Origin: Burkholderiaceae bacterium | GTDB taxonomy: Bacteria; Pseudomonadota; Gammaproteobacteria; Burkholderiales; Burkholderiaceae_E | Assembly: GCA_019428955.1 (NCBI GenBank) | Contig: JAHYJF010000044.1 | Span: forward strand, 1 to 16,657 | Reading direction: 5' to 3' | Length of the DNA stretch: 16,657 nucleotides | Part shown: in pieces, positions 5,137 through 13,172 of the stretch | How positions within the stretch are numbered: position 1 is the first letter of the stretch | How the letters are laid out: every line of letters begins with the position of its first letter | Made by a program: the position numbers and the translations under genes | The notes under the pieces: model-generated | What the model was told of the DNA's origin: nothing | The model's input: only the letters and a program-made list of their open reading frames with translations | Database searches by the model: none

Positions 5137-7983
5137 ATGATGGCTGAGTCGGCAAGCCGACCGGATGCGGGCAACGCAGGCGCTGGGCAGCCGCCCGCGC
5201 GCCTCGACGAACAGGTGCTCTCCGCGGTTCGCGAAGTCGCCGCGGAACTGCACCGCAGCCTTGACACGTCTTTGCGCGCCGGGCTTGAAGGCTCGCTCGA
5301 GCGCGACTTTGGCCTCGACAGCCTGGCCCGGGTGGAACTGTTTGGGCGTCTCGAACGCCAACTCGCTGTGCGCGTGAATGAGGCGGCGATCGCCGAGGCC
5401 GAAACGGTCAACGATCTCCTCGGGTTTCTCGAGAAGCTCGAGGGCGGCAGCGCCGCGGCGGACTTCACGCCGGCGGCGGAACTCGACACTGCGATTCTCG
5501 CCGCCGATCCGGACGACGCGCAGACCATCATCGAGGTGCTGGAATGGCACGTCGCGGCGCACCCGGACCGGATCCATGTCTATCTCTACGGCGACGGCCC
5601 CGACCCGGAGCCGATCACCTACTCCGCCCTGCTCGCCGATGCCATTGCGGTGGCCGGAGGCCTACGTGCCCGTGGTGTCGAACCGGGCGACCGGGTCGCG
5701 ATCATGCTCCCCACGGGGCGAGATTTCCTCGCGTCCTTCTACGGCATCATGTACGCTGGCTGTGTCCCGGTGCCGGTCTACCCGCCGGCTCGACCGTCGC
5801 AACTCGAGGATCATCTGCGCCGGATCGCCGGGATCATCGCCAACTCCCAGTCGGCGGTGCTGATCACCTTCGAGCGGGCCCGCAGCGTAGCGGGGTTGTT
5901 GCGCCTGCAGGGTCTCTCGAGTCTGGCGATCGAAACCGTCGCCGAACTCTCGAGTTCGCACCGTGGCGGCGCAGACGTTCGCGGCAGGCGCGCGGCCGAG
6001 GACCTGGCGTTCCTGCAGTACACCTCTGGGAGCACCGGCGAACCCAAGGGCGTCGTGCTGACTCACCGCAACCTGCTGGCCAACCTCGCGGCGATGCGCG
6101 ACGCCACCGGCGTCAACGCCAGCGACGTGTTCGTTTCCTGGTTGCCGCTGTACCACGACATGGGCCTGATCGGTGCGGTGATGGGCTCGCTGTACATCGG
6201 CTTCACGCTGGTGCTGATGTCACCGCTGGCCTTCCTGGCGCGGCCCTCGCGCTGGTTGCGCGCCATCCATCGGCACCGCGGCACGCTTACCGCGGCCCCC
6301 AACTTCGCCTACGAATTCTGCCTCAGCAAGGTCGACGAGCGCGAACTCGAGGGCCTCGACCTGAGCTGCCTGCGAATGGCATTCAACGGCGCCGAGGCGG
6401 TGATACCGGCGACCATCAATCGCTTTGCCGAGCGTTTCGCCGGCAGCGGCCTGCGCCGCGAGGCAATCACGCCGGTCTACGGGCTGGCGGAGTCATCGGT
6501 CGGCCTGGCGTTCCCGCCGCGCGGGCGGGGCCCGCGGATCGAATTCGTCGATCGCACCCAGATGCGGATCAACGAGCGGGCGGTGCCGGCCGCGCCCGCT
6601 GATCCCAAGCCGCTCGCGATCGTGGGTTGCGGACTGCCGCTTCCGGGTCACGAAATTCGCGCGGTCGATGCCGCCGGGCGCGAGTTGCCCGAGCGCCATC
6701 AGGGTCGCATACAGTTTCGCGGCCCATCGTCGACCTCGGGGTACTACCGGCGTCCGGAACTCTCGGCGCAGCTTTGCGACGGTGACTGGCTAAATACCGG
6801 CGACCTGGGTTTTATCGCCGACGCAGAGCTGTTCCTGACCGGGCGGGCCAAGGACATCATCATCCGCGGCGGTCACAACATTCACCCCCAGGAACTCGAG
6901 AACGCGGTCGGCCAGGTCCCCGGGGTGCGCAAGGGCGGCGTGTGCGTCTTCCCGATGGCCGACGAAAACACCGGGACCGAGCGCCTGGTGGTGCTCGCCG
7001 AGACCGATGTCTCGGCATCCGATGAGCGCGCCCGGATCAGCGCGCTGATCAGCGCGCTGTCAGTCGACCTGCTGGGCACGCCGGCCGACGAAATCGTGCT
7101 CGCGCCGCCGCGCAGCGTGCTCAAGACCTCGAGCGGCAAGATCCGCCGTTCGGCCTGTCGTGAACTCTACGAAACCGGCCAGCTCGGCCAGGGCGCCCGA
7201 GCGCCCTGGATGCAGTTGCTGCGGCTCGCGGTGCGCGGCGCCGGCCGCCAGGTGGTCAGGGTCGGGGGCGCCGCCGTCGCCTGGCTGTGGGCGGGATGGG
7301 TCTGGACCCTGTTTGCCCTGGTGGTAGTCATCGGCAGCGCGCTGATCCTGACCGTGCCCGGAATTGGCCTGCGCCGCGTGCTGGCGCGCGCGCTGGTGAA
7401 ATCGGCGCTGTGGCTCTCGGGCCTGCCGGTTACCGTATTGGGCCGCGAGCACCTGGCTGGCTCCGGGCCGCGGATCGTCACCGCCAACCACGCCAGCTAC
7501 GCCGACTGGCTGGTATTGGGTGCGGTCTTGCCCGCCCACTATTCGTTCGTCGCCAAGCAGGAACTGTCATCAGCGTTCCTGCTTGGAACCCTGCTGCGCC
7601 GGATGGGCACCTCGTTCGTCGAACGCTTCGACGCGGCCCAGGGGCTCGATGACACCCGGCGGATCGAGGAACGCTTGCGTGCGGGGGACTCGCTGGCGCT
7701 GTTTCCGGAGGGGACGTTCAGGCGCAGCACCGGCCTGCTGCCCTTCAGGATGGGCGCCTTCGTGCTGGCAGCGCGGACCTCGACGCCGATCGTGACGGTA
7801 GCGCTGCGCGGCACCCGCTGGGTGCTGCGCGATCAGGAGTGGTTCCCGCGCCGCGCCGCGGTGACCGTTACCATCTCGGAGGCCATCGCGCCCAAGGGCG
7901 ACGACTGGGCGGCGGCCATCGAGTTGCGGGGCGCGGTCCACGACCGCCTGTTGCAGGGTTCGGGCGAGCCGGTCTCGCGTTGA
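5137..7983 (+). CDS. Trifunctional fusion: acyl carrier domain - fatty-acyl-AMP ligase - PlsC acyltransferase
   Basis: A 948-residue protein with three domains. Residues about 23-108 are an acyl carrier domain, with DFGLDSLARVEL holding the phosphopantetheine serine S62. Residues about 130-690 are an AMP-forming acyl ligase: P-loop YTSGSTGEPKG from about 295, then SWLPLYHDMGLIG and APNFAYEFC, which resemble fatty-acyl-AMP ligases that load carrier proteins. GRAKDIIIRGGHNIHPQELE follows from about 569, and the C-terminal lysine is in SSGKIRR (K668). A hydrophobic segment (about 709-745) is followed by a PlsC acyltransferase with NHASYAD (H785, D790) and FPEGTF (from 856). Expected route: fatty acid to acyl-AMP, to its own carrier, to a lysolipid. 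The ATG follows GGGGAG by 6 nt. E. coli Aas has the acyltransferase first and no carrier domain. The acceptor lipid is unknown. Confidence 0.9.
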   Translation: MMAESASRPDAGNAGAGQPPARLDEQVLSAVREVAAELHRSLDTSLRAGLEGSLERDFGLDSLARVELFGRLERQLAVRVNEAAIAEAETVNDLLGFLEKLEGGSAAADFTPAAELDTAILAADPDDAQTIIEVLEWHVAAHPDRIHVYLYGDGPDPEPITYSALLADAIAVAGGLRARGVEPGDRVAIMLPTGRDFLASFYGIMYAGCVPVPVYPPARPSQLEDHLRRIAGIIANSQSAVLITFERARSVAGLLRLQGLSSLAIETVAELSSSHRGGADVRGRRAAEDLAFLQYTSGSTGEPKGVVLTHRNLLANLAAMRDATGVNASDVFVSWLPLYHDMGLIGAVMGSLYIGFTLVLMSPLAFLARPSRWLRAIHRHRGTLTAAPNFAYEFCLSKVDERELEGLDLSCLRMAFNGAEAVIPATINRFAERFAGSGLRREAITPVYGLAESSVGLAFPPRGRGPRIEFVDRTQMRINERAVPAAPADPKPLAIVGCGLPLPGHEIRAVDAAGRELPERHQGRIQFRGPSSTSGYYRRPELSAQLCDGDWLNTGDLGFIADAELFLTGRAKDIIIRGGHNIHPQELENAVGQVPGVRKGGVCVFPMADENTGTERLVVLAETDVSASDERARISALISALSVDLLGTPADEIVLAPPRSVLKTSSGKIRRSACRELYETGQLGQGARAPWMQLLRLAVRGAGRQVVRVGGAAVAWLWAGWVWTLFALVVVIGSALILTVPGIGLRRVLARALVKSALWLSGLPVTVLGREHLAGSGPRIVTANHASYADWLVLGAVLPAHYSFVAKQELSSAFLLGTLLRRMGTSFVERFDAAQGLDDTRRIEERLRAGDSLALFPEGTFRRSTGLLPFRMGAFVLAARTSTPIVTVALRGTRWVLRDQEWFPRRAAVTVTISEAIAPKGDDWAAAIELRGAVHDRLLQGSGEPVSR

Positions 7984-8077
7984 GCGTCGCCCGCGGGTGG
8001 GGTCTGGCGACTACCCGGCCCTGGCGGTGTTGCGCTGCTTCGCGCTGCCGGTGGTGGCGTGGCCGGAGCCGACGCGG

Positions 8078-8101
8078 AGGGCGGGGCGTCGCCACCGCCC
8101 T
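8078..8101. terminator. GC-rich hairpin between convergent genes (possible bidirectional terminator)
   Basis: AGGGCGG GGC - loop GTC - GCC, a bulged A, CCGCCCT: a ten-pair stem in the 189-bp gap between the ligase fusion (plus) and the slipin gene (minus). This is where a shared terminator would be useful. No T-tract follows on either strand, so intrinsic termination is doubtful. The remainder of the gap has no ORF I can support. Confidence 0.3.
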
Positions 8102-8172
8102 GCTCGCGCACCTGTCCCCGGCTTCGGGCGTGCGCCGCGCCGCCAGGATTCAGTCGCGCGCCTGCGCCGCTC

Positions 8173-8937
8173 CTAATCAGGCCTGGCCATCGCGCCCGAG
8201 AGCTTGGTATAGAGGTCGACCGGCATCGGAAAAACGATGGTGGAGGTCTTCTCGCCGGCTATGTTCACCAGCGTCTGCATGTAGCGTAGTTGTATTGCGC
8301 CGGGCTCGGAGGAAAGCACCTTCGCGGCCTGGCTCAGCTTCTCGGCGGCCTGCAACTCGCCCTCGGCATGGATGATCTTGGCCCGCCGCTCGCGCTCGGC
8401 TTCCGCCTGCTTGGCGATCGCGCGCACCATCGTTTCGTTCAGGTCGACGTGCTTGATCTCGACGTTCGACACCTTGATCCCCCAGGCGTCGGTCTGCTCG
8501 TCGAGCACCTTCTGGATGTCGACGTTCAGGCGCTCGCGCTCGGCCAGCATCTGGTCGAGGTCGTGCTTGCCGAGCACGGCGCGCAGCGTCGTCTGCGCCA
8601 GCTCGCTGGTGGCGGACATGAAGTTCACCACCTGGATGATCGCGCTCTTCGGGTCGACGACGCGGAAGTACACCACCGCGTTGACCTTGACCGAAACGTT
8701 GTCGCGCGAGATCACGTCCTGCGTCGGCACGTCGAGCACCACCGTGCGCAGATCGACCCGCACCATCTGCTGGATGCCGGGGATCAGGATCACCAGGCCG
8801 GGTCCCTTGACCTTCCAGAACCGGCCCAGCGTGAACACCACGGCGCGCTCGTACTCGCGCAGGATGCGGATCGAGGCGACCAACAGCGCGACCACGAACA
8901 GCAGGGTGATCCCGCCCACTCCTAGGTTGAAGTACAT
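8173..8937 (-). CDS. Slipin (stomatin-like SPFH-domain membrane protein)
   Basis: A 254-residue bacterial slipin. Residues about 6-26 form a single N-terminal membrane helix. They are followed by the SPFH/Band 7 start REYERAVVFTLGRFWKVKGPG (about 27-47) and the family segments VDLRTVVLDVPTQDVISRDN and VNAVVYFRVVDP. A charged coiled-coil region rich in Ala/Glu/Lys/Arg (AKQAEAERERRAKIIHAEGE) then leads into the oligomerisation tail. Slipins build large membrane-associated assemblies and are thought to work with NfeD proteases, which cut stomatin C-terminal regions. The ATG has a strong AGAGGAGAG ribosome site, and only 13 nt separate it from the nfeD stop, so the two are one operon in the order usual for this pair. 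A further in-frame extension to 9072 overlaps nfeD and is rejected. Confidence 0.93.
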   Translation of the reverse strand: MYFNLGVGGITLLFVVALLVASIRILREYERAVVFTLGRFWKVKGPGLVILIPGIQQMVRVDLRTVVLDVPTQDVISRDNVSVKVNAVVYFRVVDPKSAIIQVVNFMSATSELAQTTLRAVLGKHDLDQMLAERERLNVDIQKVLDEQTDAWGIKVSNVEIKHVDLNETMVRAIAKQAEAERERRAKIIHAEGELQAAEKLSQAAKVLSSEPGAIQLRYMQTLVNIAGEKTSTIVFPMPVDLYTKLSGAMARPD

Positions 8938-8950
8938 GCTTACTCTCCTC

Positions 8951-10363
8951 TTATGCCCGTGGGGGATTGATCGGTGTGACTCGCAGCACCAGCCCGTCGC
9001 GGGCCTCGACGCGTACCCGCTGGCCTGGTTGCAGCGGTTGGTCGGCGCGCACCTGCCAGCGCTCGCCGGCAATGCGGGCCCAGTGCGTGCCGGCGCCGTC
9101 GGCGATCACTTCGCCGGTGGCTCCGACCAGGGCCTCCTCGCCGGTCACGATGGCGCCGCTCCGGGCGCGCAGCGCCATCGTGCCGACCAACCCGATGAGC
9201 AGCGCGCTGGAGATCGCGGTGGCAACGATCAGCGAGACCGGAATCCCGAAGCCCGGGATGTTCTCGTCCATCAGCATCACGCCGCCGGCAATGAACGCGA
9301 TGACCCCGCCGATGCCGATCACCCCGAAGCTCGGGGTGAACACCTCCGTGATCATCAGCCCGATGCCCAGCACGATCAGCGCCAGCCCGGCATAGTTGAT
9401 CGGCAGCAGTTGCAGCGCGTAGAGCGCGAGCAGCAGGCAGATCGCGCCGATGATGCCGAGCGCGCCGAAGCCAGGCGAGGTGAACTCGAAGAACAGCCCG
9501 TAGATCCCCGCCATCATCAGCAGCAGCGCCACGCTCGGGTTGGTGACCACCCCGAGCAGTTGTTCGCGCCAGTCCGGATCGATGTTGCGGATGCGCGCGT
9601 CGGCAGTGCGCAGCACCAGCGCTTGGCCGGCAACCGTCACGGTGCGCCCGTCTGCTTGGCGCAGCAGGTCCGGTACGTCGCGCGTGACGTGGTCGATCAC
9701 CTTGAGATCCAGCGCCTCCCGCGCCGACAGGCTGACCGCCTCGCGCACCGCGCGCTCCGCCCAGTCCGCATTGCGCCCGCGCATCTGCGCCAGCCCCCGG
9801 ATGTAGGCGGCGGCGTCGTTCACCACCTTGCGGTTTATCGCCCCGCCGCCGGGAAGCGGCAATTTCGCCTTGGCATCGACCGCGTCCTTGGGTTTCGGAT
9901 CGCTCGTCGGCCTCTCTTTCTCCGCGCCCGGAATGATCGGCTCGTCACCGCCGGTGCCGCCAATGCCGATCTGCACCGGCGTCGCCGCGCCAAGGTTGGT
10001 GCCCGGCGCCATCGCGGCCACGTGGCTTGCGTAGAGGATGTAGGTGCCGGCGCTGGCCGCGCGCGCACCGCCCGGCGCGACGAAGCTGGCCACCGGGATC
10101 GGGGCGGCGAGGATTGCCTTGATCATCTGGCGCATCGCGGTGTCGAGTCCGCCCGGGGTGTCCATCTGCAGCACCACCAGGGCGGCTCCGTCGTCGCGTG
10201 CGCGCTCGATGCCGCGGACCACATAGTCGGCAGTGGCGGGGCCGATCGCACCCTCGATCTTGAGCACGACCGCCTCCGGCGGTGCCTGGGCAAAGCCCGT
10301 CGCAAGCGCTAGCGCCGCGGCCAGCACAACCGCGACCAGAGAGAACCTCGTTCGATTGGTCAT
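8951..10363 (-). CDS. nfeD: NfeD-family membrane serine protease (ClpP-like fold)
   Basis: A 470-residue full-length NfeD. A signal peptide (residues 1-27, core VAVVLAAALALA, end near FAQA) precedes a ClpP-like protease domain with PGGLDTAM (70-77), the catalytic serine in ARAASAG (S104) and the lysine in NRKVVND (K179). About five membrane helices follow (roughly 260-400), then a C-terminal OB-fold NfeD domain containing LVGATGEV. It is an ATP-independent Ser-Lys membrane protease that acts on slipin partners, and the slipin gene is the next in the operon. Between the Ser and Lys lies a long polar Gly/Pro/Lys/Asp linker (about 133-174), longer than in the archaeal PH1510 enzyme as I recall it. 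The ATG has GGGAGG only 3 nt upstream; a TTG at 10387 is the alternative start. The 123-bp region upstream contains no gene. Confidence 0.92.
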   Translation of the reverse strand: MTNRTRFSLVAVVLAAALALATGFAQAPPEAVVLKIEGAIGPATADYVVRGIERARDDGAALVVLQMDTPGGLDTAMRQMIKAILAAPIPVASFVAPGGARAASAGTYILYASHVAAMAPGTNLGAATPVQIGIGGTGGDEPIIPGAEKERPTSDPKPKDAVDAKAKLPLPGGGAINRKVVNDAAAYIRGLAQMRGRNADWAERAVREAVSLSAREALDLKVIDHVTRDVPDLLRQADGRTVTVAGQALVLRTADARIRNIDPDWREQLLGVVTNPSVALLLMMAGIYGLFFEFTSPGFGALGIIGAICLLLALYALQLLPINYAGLALIVLGIGLMITEVFTPSFGVIGIGGVIAFIAGGVMLMDENIPGFGIPVSLIVATAISSALLIGLVGTMALRARSGAIVTGEEALVGATGEVIADGAGTHWARIAGERWQVRADQPLQPGQRVRVEARDGLVLRVTPINPPRA

Positions 10364-10443
10364 GGGCCTCCCGCGTGGCAGAGACAAAATCTAGGGTGAT
10401 CCAGAATCGCGGCGGTTGCAAGCGTGGCCTTTGCGCCGGCCAG

Positions 10444-10471
10444 GATGAGGCCGACTCAGCAGCGCCTCATC
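10444..10471 (-). terminator. Hairpin downstream of the 415-aa hypothetical gene
   Basis: GATGAGGC, a 12-nt loop, then GCCTCATC: a perfect 8-bp stem starting 15 nt after the TGA of the minus-strand gene ending at 10487. The position is right for a terminator that separates that gene from nfeD, but no T-run follows. It could act with Rho or as an mRNA 3' stabiliser. Confidence 0.42.
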
Positions 10472-10486
10472 GGCACCGCTTCCCGG

Positions 10487-11734
10487 TCATGCCGCTTCGG
10501 CCGGCACCGCGCCGGCCAGCAACTCGCGCCACTGCCGTTCGTTGGCAGGCCAGTCGGCCGAGTCGGTCGCGGCCAGCACGTGGAGGATCGGGGCGATCTG
10601 CCACGATGGCGGTTGCCCCATGCCGGCCGGGCGCTCATGCCACAGGCGGCGGATCACGTTGGGCTCTACCGCGAAGCGCTCGGCGATCGCCTCGATTACG
10701 TAGCGATCCTGGCCGGCATCCACCGCCTGGCGCAGCACCATCGCCCAGTGCTGGCCATGAGCGGTATCGCCGCCTGCAACCAGCCGCGGCAGGTCCAGGA
10801 TGATCGCCATGCGGCGTTCGGGGCCGGCGCGGTCGTGGCTCACCTCCGCTGCCGCGCCCTCACTTGAGTCCTGCTCATCGCGGGCAGGAGGCCGGTCGAA
10901 TGACATCAGGGCGTCGGCAAAGAAACCGGCCAGCGCCGGCAGCGCCGCCAGCACGTGAGCCCGTGCGCTCGCGTGCCGCGGGGCGATGCACAACCAGTTG
11001 TAGCAGCCGAGGTGTTGTCCGGCGCCGCAGCGCTCGAGCCTGGTGAGGGTGACGGGATCGAGACAGGTCTCGATGATCGCTGCCATCCGCTGCTCGAAGG
11101 CCGCTTCGCGCAGGTCGATGGAGCGCAGCGCGCGGGAATAGAAAGCGACGTCGATGATCCCGTCGCGCAGGGCCTGGCGCAGCCCATGGAGGAAATCGGG
11201 AAAGCGTGTCGAGCGCTCGAACAGCGTCCCCGGAACCTCGCTCTCGAGCCGATGGCGGAGTTCGAGGTGGCGCGTGCGCGCAGCCGGAGAGTGTTCGAGG
11301 ATGGTGAGCATTTCGCCCGCCAGCGTGGCGAACAGCACATCGAGCCCATCGTCGCCGTCCGCTGCGCGCGTCGATGGGCGCTGTTCGATGCCGGCCAGCC
11401 AGTCGACCAGCAGCGCGAGGGTGCGGTCGGTCAGCAGGGCGCGGAAGTCGTAGATCAGGTGGTCGCGGTCAACCCCGATGAAGCGTACGTTCATGCCCCA
11501 GGAGCGCGTCAGCTGGGCAAAGATCGGGTTCGCCATCAGCGATAGCCGTGATCCCAGCGGAAGCAGAACCGCGAACAGCCGCCAGTCCGACGAAGGATTG
11601 CGAAACACGAGGGCGCGCGGACTCGCGCAATAGACGCGCGCCAGGTGGGCGAATTCCGGCCCGAGCGTTCCGGCATCACAGAGTTCTTCGTCGATCGGGT
11701 GGCGATCGACACCCAGCGACTCGAAGTCGCGCAT
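10487..11734 (-). CDS. Hypothetical protein, unrecognised family, HTH-like segment near C-terminus
   Basis: A 415-residue soluble-looking protein that I cannot assign to a family. No signal peptide or clear membrane helix is visible. The N-terminal half is mixed (VYCASPRALVFRNPSSDWRL, GMNVRFIGVDRDHLIYDFRA). The middle is helical and rich in Arg/Leu/Glu. CGAGQHLGCYNWLCIAPRHA (about residues 255-275) groups three cysteines and a histidine. A polar linker is followed by VIEAIAERFAVEPNVIRRLW, which has the spacing of a helix-turn-helix and could bind nucleic acid. The ATG is 5 nt after the stop of the small membrane protein, so the two are probably coupled. No ribosome site is evident; an upstream TTG at 11776 would overlap that gene by 37 bp. 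Coding is supported by codon bias and the tight junction. A regulatory role is only a guess. Confidence 0.75.
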   Translation of the reverse strand: MRDFESLGVDRHPIDEELCDAGTLGPEFAHLARVYCASPRALVFRNPSSDWRLFAVLLPLGSRLSLMANPIFAQLTRSWGMNVRFIGVDRDHLIYDFRALLTDRTLALLVDWLAGIEQRPSTRAADGDDGLDVLFATLAGEMLTILEHSPAARTRHLELRHRLESEVPGTLFERSTRFPDFLHGLRQALRDGIIDVAFYSRALRSIDLREAAFEQRMAAIIETCLDPVTLTRLERCGAGQHLGCYNWLCIAPRHASARAHVLAALPALAGFFADALMSFDRPPARDEQDSSEGAAAEVSHDRAGPERRMAIILDLPRLVAGGDTAHGQHWAMVLRQAVDAGQDRYVIEAIAERFAVEPNVIRRLWHERPAGMGQPPSWQIAPILHVLAATDSADWPANERQWRELLAGAVPAEAA

Positions 11735-11739
11735 GGGCG

Positions 11740-11919
11740 CTACGAACCGTTGCGCTTGGCCAGCGAGAGCAGCCAACCGCCAGCGCCCAGCAGCGCGGCG
11801 GCGATGATAGTGCGGGCAGCGGAGCCACGCCAGAGTGCCTCGGCGATAAAGATCGCGCCGAAGGTCACCATGATTCGTGCGGTGGCAGCGGTGCGCTGGG
11901 CAGGGCTTAGTTCATCCAT
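11740..11919 (-). CDS. Small hydrophobic membrane protein, 59 aa
   Basis: A short open frame, MDELSPAQ at the start and SLAKRNGS at the end, with a TAG stop 5 nt before the start of the 415-residue protein. Residues about 16-30 (IMVTFGAIFIAEALW) and 37-54 (TIIAAALLGAGGWLLSLA) are hydrophobic, separated by RGSAAR: one or two membrane helices with a basic tail. This architecture and the 5-nt junction to the next gene argue that it is real despite its size. The ribosome site is weak (a GGTAG about 10 nt before the ATG). I recognise no family. It may anchor or regulate the product of the following gene, which is inference. Confidence 0.6.
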   Translation of the reverse strand: MDELSPAQRTAATARIMVTFGAIFIAEALWRGSAARTIIAAALLGAGGWLLSLAKRNGS

Positions 11920-11963
11920 GGCGATAATCTACCGCAGATCGCACGCTAACGCGAAATCCCGCG

Positions 11964-11982
11964 CCAGCCGCGCGGTGGCTGG
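11964..11982 (-). terminator. Weak hairpin between DUF2817 and the small membrane protein
   Basis: CCAGCC and GGCTGG form a 6-bp stem with a 7-nt loop, about 45 nt after the DUF2817 stop at 12027. There is no T-tract. The 107-bp gap could hold the end of the catabolic operon and a promoter for the 59-aa/415-aa pair, but I find no convincing promoter boxes there. Confidence 0.22.
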
Positions 11983-12026
11983 TAAAGCCCGTCTGTCAGC
12001 CATCAGGCTCGGGACCCTGCCAGCCG

Positions 12027-13172
12027 CTAGGCCGACGAGGCCCGCACAGCGCCCTGTCTGCGGACCCCGGGCAGATGGGTGAGCGCCTGGTCGACGAGCC
12101 GGGCGCCTTTCTCGATGATCATCCGGCGCCAGAGCGGATTGTCGGGGCGCAGGGCCTCGAGCAGTTCGGCGCTGATCGCCTTGCCGGTGGCATCACCGGG
12201 ATCGCCATGGACGTGGAGCCAGTTGTCGGCGCGTATTGCCCGCAGCACCAGGTCGGTCGGGTAGGTGCCGAATTCGGGGTAGGCGAAGGCCAGCCGGCAC
12301 TGCCCAGGCAGCGTTGCCTCGATGCCGCGGTCGAGCAAGCCGTTGAGCGGGGTCGAGAGCGATTCACCCGACGATGCCGATTTGACCGCGCCGTTCCACA
12401 CTTCCTGGGAGAAGCGGTGCGAGTCGCTGCCGGCGGCGGCGCCGGTAATCAGTTCACAGGCGCCGAATTCGCCCAGCCCGGTATGGAAGTCGAGCCAGAT
12501 GACGGTGCTGGCCTGGGCGAGGTGTTGGGCCACCAGGGCCAACAGGTGCTTGGCCCCAGCCTGGGGGGCGTGGCCACCGAACTGCATGCCCTGGGGATAC
12601 TTGTATTGCCCCTCCAACGCCACTTGCTGGAAGTGGCGCAGGCTGGTGCTATCGACAAAGCGCTGCATTTCTTCCCAGCGCTGGGCTTCACGCGCCGCAT
12701 CGAGGTCGGGCGGGTTGAGAATATCGTGGAGCAGCTCGTAGTCGGCGGAAACCTTCTCGCGATCGAAGTGCTCGAGGAAGTTGCGGTTGTAGTCGACATT
12801 GCCTTCGTTGACCCGGCGGTTGAAGGCAAAGCCGTAGGGATTGTTGGCGTGCTGAAGGATGATCGCTGTGTCGGGCCCGAGCTCGAGCCGCGGCAGGATG
12901 CGGCTGGCCAGGTAGTGCTGCACCGCGCTTCCGGCGTGGCCCTCGACGCCATGGGTGCCGCTCGAGATGACCAAGGCGTGACGTGGATGACGGGCGCCGA
13001 AGATCATGAAGTCCAGCGCCAGGGTTTCGCCCTCCGGGCCGCGCTCGGCCAGCGCGCGCGAATCGACCGTTAGCCCCAGGCGCGATGCCAGCCCGTGTCC
13101 GCTGGCCAGCAGGCGCTCGCGCGAAACTACGTATGACGGTTGAAAGAACGAATCCGATACTGTGGTGCTCAT
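12027..13172 (-). CDS. DUF2817 zinc-hydrolase (M14 carboxypeptidase-like)
   Basis: A 381-residue cytoplasmic protein of the DUF2817 family (PF10994), related to M14 carboxypeptidases and succinylglutamate desuccinylase/aspartoacylase enzymes. Zinc-site motifs are intact: SSGTHGVEGHAGS gives H74 and E77, and IWLDFHTGLGEFG gives the third ligand H230. A likely catalytic base is E300 in FAYPEFGTYP. NPYGFAFNRRVNEGNVDYNRN is the conserved substrate-pocket stretch. The expected reaction is hydrolysis of an amide or peptide bond in a small molecule; the substrate is not known for the family. The ATG overlaps the TGA of the upstream PLP enzyme by 4 bp (ATGA), so the two are translationally coupled. 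It is last in the operon. A much longer upstream frame to 13646 runs antiparallel to nothing meaningful within the PLP gene and is not used. Confidence 0.88.
   Translation of the reverse strand: MSTTVSDSFFQPSYVVSRERLLASGHGLASRLGLTVDSRALAERGPEGETLALDFMIFGARHPRHALVISSGTHGVEGHAGSAVQHYLASRILPRLELGPDTAIILQHANNPYGFAFNRRVNEGNVDYNRNFLEHFDREKVSADYELLHDILNPPDLDAAREAQRWEEMQRFVDSTSLRHFQQVALEGQYKYPQGMQFGGHAPQAGAKHLLALVAQHLAQASTVIWLDFHTGLGEFGACELITGAAAGSDSHRFSQEVWNGAVKSASSGESLSTPLNGLLDRGIEATLPGQCRLAFAYPEFGTYPTDLVLRAIRADNWLHVHGDPGDATGKAISAELLEALRPDNPLWRRMIIEKGARLVDQALTHLPGVRRQGAVRASSA

Noticed and set aside
7984..8172. Possible small gene between the ligase fusion and slipin
   Set aside because: No start with a ribosome site and no plausible protein in any frame; only a hairpin is visible.
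8938..9072. N-terminal extension of the slipin frame
   Set aside because: Overlaps the end of nfeD; the ATG at 8937 has a strong ribosome site and gives a typical slipin N-terminus.
8372..10312. 646-codon plus-strand open frame opposite slipin and nfeD
   Set aside because: Spans two well-supported genes and their gap, and its translation is low-complexity Arg/His/Asp/Ala with no motif. It is the mirror of real codon bias.
12075..13073. 332-codon plus-strand open frame opposite DUF2817
   Set aside because: Antisense to a gene with intact zinc motifs; composition is shadow-like.
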